Origin: an uncultured Polyangiaceae bacterium | Lineage (GTDB): Bacteria > Myxococcota_A > Polyangia > Polyangiales > Houyiibacteriaceae | Reading direction: 5' to 3' | DNA: 6,849 nt | Assembly (NCBI GenBank): GCA_947258625.1 | Contig: CAMYJN010000124.1 | Coordinates: 1-6,849 of the forward strand | Part shown: positions 6,183 through 6,849 of the stretch, piece after piece | How positions within the stretch are numbered: position 1 is the first letter of the stretch | Layout of the letters: every line of letters starts with the position of its first letter | Position numbers and translations under genes: made by a program | Notes under the pieces: model-generated | What the model saw: only the letters and a program-made list of their open reading frames with translations | Database searches by the model: none | What the model was told of the DNA's origin: nothing

Positions 6183-6849
6183 TCAGCCAAGCCGTTCGAT
6201 GACCGCGGCCATGCCCTGGCCGCCGCCGACACACATCGTTTCGACGCCATACCGAGCGTCGCACGAATGCAGGTTGTGGACCAATGTCGTCATGATGCGA
6301 GCGCCGGTTTGGCCGAAAGGGTGACCCAAGGCGATGGCGCCGCCATTGACGTTGAGCTTGTCGACCGGAATGCCGAGCTCACGGGCGGACGGAATGACTT
6401 GCGCGGCGAAGGCCTCGTTGATCTCGACCAGGTCGATGTCTTTGATCCTTAGCCCTGCACGGTCGAGCGCCTGTTTCGTTGCGCCGATGGGGCCTAAGCC
6501 CATGATCTCCGGGTTGAGAGCGGAGACGCCCGTCGACACGATGCGGGCCAAGGGCGTGATGCCGAGCTCTCGTGCGCGGGTGTCGCTCATGACGATGACT
6601 GCCGCGGCGCCGTCGTTGAGCGGGCAGGCGTTTCCGGCAGTGACCGTGGCCTTCTCGCCCATCTGTCCGAGGAGCACCGGCTTGAGCCCTGCCAGCTTCT
6701 CGGCAGTTGTGCCGTGTCGCGGGCAGTCATCGGTGTCGACCACCGCGCCGCTCGGCGTGGTGACGGGCGTGATCTCTTCGGCAAAGAAACCAGATTTCTG
6801 CGCCGCTTCGGCTCGCTGTTGAGAAAGCGCTGCGAACTCGTCTTGCTCC
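6183..6849 (-). CDS. acetyl-CoA C-acyltransferase (thiolase), C-terminal part, FadA5-like
   Basis: Thiolase, which cleaves a beta-ketoacyl-CoA with CoA to release acetyl- or propionyl-CoA. The gene enters from beyond the window edge, and the last 221 residues or so of a protein usually near 390 are present. The nucleophilic Cys of the N-terminal half is outside. Visible are the EQDEFAALSQQRA helix, FAEEITPV, the EINEAFAAQ active-site loop with its Asn, and NVNGGAIALGHPFGQTGAR with the catalytic His (codon 6321-6323). ETMCVGGGQGMA holds the second active-site Cys (codon 6231-6233). The protein ends VIERLG followed by TGA. The frame stays open through the window edge, so an internal GTG near 6743 is not the start. 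The GHPFG-TGARI and ETMCVGGGQG wording is close to FadA5 of cholesterol side-chain degradation, which suits the dehydrogenases nearby. General fatty-acid thiolases share much of it, so the steroid link is inference. Confidence 0.93.
   Translation of the reverse strand, partial: EQDEFAALSQQRAEAAQKSGFFAEEITPVTTPSGAVVDTDDCPRHGTTAEKLAGLKPVLLGQMGEKATVTAGNACPLNDGAAAVIVMSDTRARELGITPLARIVSTGVSALNPEIMGLGPIGATKQALDRAGLRIKDIDLVEINEAFAAQVIPSARELGIPVDKLNVNGGAIALGHPFGQTGARIMTTLVHNLHSCDARYGVETMCVGGGQGMAAVIERLG

Overview
The window is GC-rich bacterial DNA. Every gene I can support lies on the minus strand, so transcription runs from high to low coordinates. No RNA gene, CRISPR array or transposase gene is visible. 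The gene content points to an environmental bacterium that degrades complex lipids or steroids. The protein set resembles the sterol side-chain region of actinobacteria (fadA5, Rv3548c, Rv3549c, fadE28, fadE29 in Mycobacterium tuberculosis), but the sequence alone does not fix the taxon. A proteobacterium-like or myxobacterium-like host is as possible as an actinobacterium.

In transcription order, the window opens with the C-terminal part of a thiolase (6183-6849, cut by the window edge). After a 25-nt gap comes a multi-pass membrane protein of the CPBP/Abi family (5201-6157). A 144-bp stretch (5052-5195) follows. It is bounded by perfect 12-bp inverted repeats and packed with smaller hairpins, and looks like a small non-autonomous element (MITE- or REPIN-like). 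It spans the gap between the CPBP gene and the next gene and reaches the annotated-looking ATG of that gene.

Then comes a compact five-gene operon: an NADP-dependent medium-chain reductase (3988-5016), a MFE-2/17beta-HSD4-like short-chain dehydrogenase (3086-3991), a second short-chain dehydrogenase (2307-3089), and two dissimilar acyl-CoA dehydrogenases (1163-2302 and 1-1163). The junctions are a 4-bp ATGA overlap, a second 4-bp ATGA overlap, a 4-nt gap with a strong ribosome binding site, and a 1-bp TGATG overlap. This implies translational coupling and co-expression.

Functionally, the set covers three beta-oxidation-type activities on CoA thioesters. The acyl-CoA dehydrogenase pair would do alpha,beta-desaturation, one or both short-chain dehydrogenases would do hydroxyacyl oxidation, and the thiolase would do thiolytic cleavage. 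The medium-chain reductase could reduce enones or enals. The two acyl-CoA dehydrogenases have complementary defects: one keeps the helix-G glutamate but lacks the usual FAD-contact motif, and the other keeps the FAD motifs but lacks a catalytic glutamate. They are therefore best read as two halves of one heterotetrameric enzyme of the FadE28-FadE29 kind. No hydratase appears inside the window.
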